A stretch of 64,000 nucleotides of DNA from CBDUEF01 sp018063485 (GTDB lineage: Bacteria > Pseudomonadota > Alphaproteobacteria > Rhodobacterales > Rhodobacteraceae): positions 62,001 to 126,000 of the forward strand of contig JBAOID010000018.1 in NCBI GenBank assembly GCA_037045435.1, in the 5' to 3' direction. Positions 60,721 to 64,000 of the stretch are shown piece by piece; position 1 is the first letter of the stretch, and every line of letters begins with the position of its first letter. The notes under the pieces were generated by a model, which worked only from the letters and a program-made list of their open reading frames with translations, was not told the DNA's origin and made no database searches. Both the position numbers and the translations under genes were made by a program.

Positions 60721-62055
60721 ATGTCTGAAATCCTGATCAGGAACGCTGATACCGTGGTAACGATGAACGCCACGCGCGATGAATTGCACGGCGCTGATGT
60801 GCTTATCCGGGGTGGTGAAATTGCCGCCGTGGGGCAGGGGCTTACCAGCACTGGCCAGGTGATTGACGCCCAAGGCTGCGTGGTTACGCCCGGCTTGATC
60901 AATACCCATCACCACCTTTACCAAACTCTTACCCGTGCCGTGCCGGGGGGCCAAGATGCGCTTTTGTTCGGCTGGCTAAAAACCCTTTATCCGATCTGGG
61001 CGCGCTTTGGCCCCGAAGAGATGTTCACTTCGGCTCAAATCGGTCTGGCCGAACTGGCGCTTTCAGGCTGTAGCCTGACCTCGGATCACCTTTACCTTTT
61101 CCCCAATGGCGCGCGCCTTGATGATACCATCGCCGCCGCGCATGAGGTCGGGCTGCGCTTTCACCCCACCCGCGGCGCGATGAGCATCGGCAAATCTGCA
61201 GGCGGCCTGCCCCCCGACAGCCTTGTGGAATCCGAAAGCGCGATCCTGAATGACTGCATCCGCGTGATTGACGCCCATCACGACGCCAGCGATGGTTCAA
61301 TGGTCCGCGTCGGCATTGCTCCCTGTTCTCCCTTCTCGGTCAGCCGCGATCTGATGCACGATGCCGCCCTGCTGGCCCGTGACAAAGGCGTGATGCTGCA
61401 CACTCATCTGGCCGAAAATGACGAGGACATTGCCTTTTCCCTGGCGAAATTCGGCTGTCGTCCGGGGCAATATGCCGAAGATCTGGGTTGGACCGGTGCG
61501 GATGTCTGGCACGCCCATTGCGTCAAGCTCGATGCGGGCGAGATTGATCTTTTCGCGCGCAGCCAAACCGGTGTCGCCCATTGCCCATGCTCGAACTGCC
61601 GCCTTGGCTCGGGTATCGCCCCTCTGCGCGCGATGCGCGACGCGGGCGTCAAGGTGGGCCTTGGCGTTGATGGCTCGGCCAGCAATGACGCGGGCAACCT
61701 GATTTTGGAGGCCCGCCAAGCCATGCTGTTGCAACGTGTCGCGCGCGGCGCCGATGCGATGTCGGCCCGTGAGACGCTTGAGCTGGCCACCCTTGGCGGA
61801 GCTCAAGTGCTGAACCGCCCTGATTGCGGCGCGCTCATCCCCGGCAAACGCGCCGATATCGCGATCTGGGATGTCTCGGGGATCGAGTCCGCAGGATCGT
61901 GGGATCCGGTCGCCAGCCTGATCCTGTGCGGCCCGACCCGGGTGCGCGACCTGATCGTCGAGGGCCGCGAGATCGTGCGCGCAGGTCAGATCAAGACCTT
62001 TGATTTAGCCTGCGCCATCACCCGGCAAAACCGCCTCGCGCAAAAGCTGATCTGA
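60721..62055 (+). CDS. 8-oxoguanine deaminase (TRZ/ATZ family)
   Basis: The 444-residue zinc amidohydrolase has the HxH in LINTHHHLYQTLTRAVPGGQ, then HTHLAENDEDI, HAHCVKLDAGEI, GVAHCPCSNCRLGSGIAP and GLGVDGSASNDAGNL (catalytic Asp). NCRLGSG and GVDGSASND are seen in 8-oxoguanine deaminases and related ATZ-like enzymes, and the length matches. It hydrolyses 8-oxoguanine to urate in purine catabolism. The start MSEILIRNAD follows AAAAGGGGCCGAT. It is the second purine deaminase in the window besides guaD. A hairpin follows its stop. Confidence 0.85.
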   Translation: MSEILIRNADTVVTMNATRDELHGADVLIRGGEIAAVGQGLTSTGQVIDAQGCVVTPGLINTHHHLYQTLTRAVPGGQDALLFGWLKTLYPIWARFGPEEMFTSAQIGLAELALSGCSLTSDHLYLFPNGARLDDTIAAAHEVGLRFHPTRGAMSIGKSAGGLPPDSLVESESAILNDCIRVIDAHHDASDGSMVRVGIAPCSPFSVSRDLMHDAALLARDKGVMLHTHLAENDEDIAFSLAKFGCRPGQYAEDLGWTGADVWHAHCVKLDAGEIDLFARSQTGVAHCPCSNCRLGSGIAPLRAMRDAGVKVGLGVDGSASNDAGNLILEARQAMLLQRVARGADAMSARETLELATLGGAQVLNRPDCGALIPGKRADIAIWDVSGIESAGSWDPVASLILCGPTRVRDLIVEGREIVRAGQIKTFDLACAITRQNRLAQKLI

Positions 62056-62062
62056 CTTTACA

Positions 62063-62091
62063 GCCGCCTGACCTTGGGTTAGGCAGGCGGC
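62063..62091 (+). terminator. Hairpin after the 8-oxoguanine deaminase gene
   Basis: GCCGCCT pairs with AGGCGGC, with a further CC/GG pairing in the 15-base interior. No U-run follows, so termination would need Rho or this is a transcript-end stem only. Confidence 0.45.
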
Positions 62092-62245
62092 ATGATCACC
62101 CGGACCGCCTCTTTCGCCCGTCCCCGACGTCAAAGCTGCCGCGCCTGACGCCCGATCCCGTTTGCCCTGCAATTCTGGGGCTTTCCGTTGACTTCCCCCC
62201 CTCTCCTTGGCTACGCCTAGGCTTTCGCTATGAAAGGTCACGCCC

Positions 62246-63419
62246 ATGATCACCGCCCTTCTGCCCACCTACAACCGCACTCCGTTTGCCTTTGTGAAGG
62301 GCGAAGGCTCATGGCTTACAGCCGAAGACGGCAGCCGCTACCTCGATCTTGCCGCTGGTATCGCGGTGGACTCCTTGGGCCACGCACACCCGGCACTGGT
62401 CAAGGCGCTGACCGATCAGGCGGGCAAACTCTGGCATGTGTCGAACCTCTACCGCATCCCCGAGCAGGAAAAGCTGGCCGAGATGCTGGTCGATCTGACC
62501 TTTGCCGATACGGTGTTCTTTACCAATTCGGGCACCGAGGCCGCTGAGCTCGCGATCAAGATGGCACGAAAATACCACTTTGCGAACAATCAGCCCGAGC
62601 GCACCCAGATCATCGCCTTTGAGGGCGCCTTCCACGGCCGCTCGACCGGCGCCATCGCTGCTGTGGGTTCCGAAAAGATGGTCAAGGGCTACGGCCCCCT
62701 GATGCCCGGTTTCACCCATCTGAAATGGGGCGATCACGATGCCTTGCGCGCCGCGCTCACCGACCAGACCTGCGCCGTGATCATCGAGCCGGTGCAAGGC
62801 GAAGGCGGCATTCGCCCGGTGCCCGATCAATGCCTGAAAGGCCTGCGCGATCTGTGTGATGCAACCGGCACCTTGTTGATTTTTGACGAGGTGCAATGCG
62901 GTGTGGGTCGCACCGGCAAACTTTTCGCCCATGAATGGGCTGGCATTTCGCCAGACATCATGATGGTTGCCAAAGGCATCGGCGGCGGCTTCCCACTTGG
63001 CGCGCTTCTGGCCACCGAACGCGCGGCCCTTGGCATGACGGCGGGCGCGCATGGCTCTACCTATGGCGGCAATCCCCTGGGCTGCGCCGTCGGAACCGCC
63101 GTTCTGAACATCATCGCCGATGATGCCTTCCTTGCCGAGGTCAACCGCAAGGCTGCGCTTTTCCGTCAGGGTCTTGAGATCCCTTGTCGCCTCGCATCCC
63201 GATGTATTCGAAGAGGTGCGCGGCGCGGGCCTGATGCTGGGTCTGAAATGCCGCGCGCCCAACACCGATATCGTCCAGGCAGGTTACGGCGAACATCTCC
63301 TCACGGTTCCCGCCGCCGATAACGTGATCCGCCTGCTTCCAGCACTCAACATCCCCGATGCCGATATCGCGGAGTCGCTCGCCCGCCTTGACCGCGCCGC
63401 TGATCGCATTGGCCATTAA
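62246..63419 (+). CDS. argD: Acetylornithine aminotransferase (frame broken near the end)
   Basis: PLP transaminase of arginine synthesis. The main frame has NRTPFAFVKGEGSWLTAEDG, TNSGTEAAELAIKMARKYHF, FEGAFHGRST, IIEPVQGEGGIRPVPDQCLK, LIFDEVQCGVGRTGKLFAHE and VAKGIGGGFPLGALLATERA, the PLP-lysine region. After KAALFRQGLE one extra A near 63179 shifts the frame; SLVASHPDVFEEVRGAGLML and the rest to DRIGH follow in another frame (span 3n+1). It precedes argF, as is common in alphaproteobacteria. Confidence 0.92.
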
Positions 63420-63472
63420 TCACCCTCATCGCCCATATTTTCTCCGGCGCTCTCCACAATCGAGACCTTCTC

Positions 63473-64000
63473 ATAAATCACTTCCTTGATATCCATACCA
63501 CCTCCGCCGCCGATCTGCGGGCGATGATCAATTCAGCTCATGCGATGAAATCGGCGCGCAACAGCCGCCCCAAGGGCACGCCCGATGATGACCAGCCGCT
63601 GGCTGGCCGCATGGTGGCGCTGATCTTCGAGAAACCCTCAACCCGCACCCGCGTGTCTTTCGATGTTGGTGTGCGCCAGATGGGCGGGCAGACCATGGTG
63701 CTGTCGGGCAAGGAAATGCAGCTTGGTCATGGCGAGACCATCGCCGACACTGCCCGCGTGCTGTCGCGCTATGTCGATCTGATCATGATCCGCACCTTTG
63801 AGGAGCAAACCCTGCTGGAGATGGCCGAATATGCCACGGTGCCAGTGATCAACGGGCTGACCAACCGCACGCACCCCTGCCAGATCATGGCCGATGTGAT
63901 GACCTATGAAGAGTTCCGCGGACCCATTGCCGGTAAAAAGGTGGTCTGGGCTGGAGACGGCAACAATGTCTGCGCATCTTTTCTCGATGCCGCCGGGCAG
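63473..64000 (+). CDS. argF: Ornithine carbamoyltransferase (5' part; non-ATG start, runs off window)
   Basis: Joins ornithine and carbamoyl phosphate to citrulline. The visible 176 codons contain FEKPSTRTRVSFDVGVRQMG (carbamoyl-phosphate motif STRTR), MVLSGKEMQLGHGETIADTA, TNRTHPCQIMADV (the HPCQ motif) and a following KKVVWAGDGNNVCASFLDAA. The conserved N-terminus INHFLDIHTTSAADLRAM would begin at an ATA codon where relatives have ATG. The next in-frame ATG is 17 codons on and would remove a conserved helix. It follows argD by 53 bp. Confidence 0.9.
   Translation, partial: MNHFLDIHTTSAADLRAMINSAHAMKSARNSRPKGTPDDDQPLAGRMVALIFEKPSTRTRVSFDVGVRQMGGQTMVLSGKEMQLGHGETIADTARVLSRYVDLIMIRTFEEQTLLEMAEYATVPVINGLTNRTHPCQIMADVMTYEEFRGPIAGKKVVWAGDGNNVCASFLDAAGQ

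Noticed and set aside
62188..62217. TTGACT...TACGCC as the argD promoter
   Set aside because: The -10 box is poor and the spacing is 18, so it is too weak to list as a feature.

Overview
The window comes from a GC-rich alphaproteobacterial chromosome, most probably of the order Rhodobacterales (Rhodobacter/Roseobacter relatives). Pointers are the alphaproteobacteria-specific cell-cycle regulator GcrA, the order lgt - midA-like - pgeF, a complete Tad (Flp) pilus export locus with 'GAVTVDWVVLTAA' pilins, DUF1127 and DUF2927 proteins, and an A-type RNase P RNA. Nothing looks like a phage, plasmid, insertion sequence, CRISPR array, tRNA or rRNA operon; this is mostly core chromosome.

Layout. 1-10.9 kb: housekeeping genes (pgeF, midA-like, lgt, ubiK, rimO, asmA-like, gcrA, rraB-like, guaD, mgtE, 5-formyl-THF cyclo-ligase). 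10.9-23.6 kb: a Tad pilus locus read right to left: two near-identical pilins from a 392-bp tandem duplication, a third divergent pilin, cpaB, the secretin, an OmpA lipoprotein, tadZ, tadA, tadB, tadC, two TPR lipoproteins, the prepilin peptidase and an unassigned AAA ATPase. Hairpin terminators and inverted repeats split it into several units. 23.9-40.5 kb: metabolism and transport (lytic transglycosylase, pyrD, GNAT, trpB, an enolase-superfamily dehydratase with an MFS exporter, pcaD-like, threonine-dehydratase-like, ABC exporter, acyl-CoA synthetase, dtd, sugar kinase, purC).

40.7-48.8 kb is the most unusual part. A periplasmic TPR-CHAT caspase-like protein converges, 4 bp apart, on an opposite-strand series encoding a 27-residue membrane peptide, XpaC-like, TelA-like, a DUF2927 lipoprotein, an SPFH protein with a C-terminal GYF-like domain, and a zinc-ribbon membrane protein. 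Several starts and stops overlap. It resembles parts of known membrane-stress modules without a PspA gene and is my best candidate for an undescribed system. 48.9-64 kb returns to housekeeping: rluB, tRNA adenosine deaminase, a 20-codon leader-like ORF, UPF0173, gatCA, amidase, rnpB, rpmG, Bax-inhibitor, LysR, quinone reductase, an Xre regulator, hisN, 8-oxoguanine deaminase, argD and the start of argF.

A caution: ten single-base frame breaks (eight extra bases, two missing) interrupt otherwise well-conserved genes (midA-like, fthC, GNAT, ABC exporter, zinc-ribbon, telA twice, rluB, gatC, argD), and argF has ATA where its start codon should be. The bias towards single insertions, and hits in genes such as gatC, point to residual sequencing error rather than gene decay. 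One of them produces a spurious gatC-gatA fusion frame. I therefore annotate these genes as whole and state where each frame breaks.
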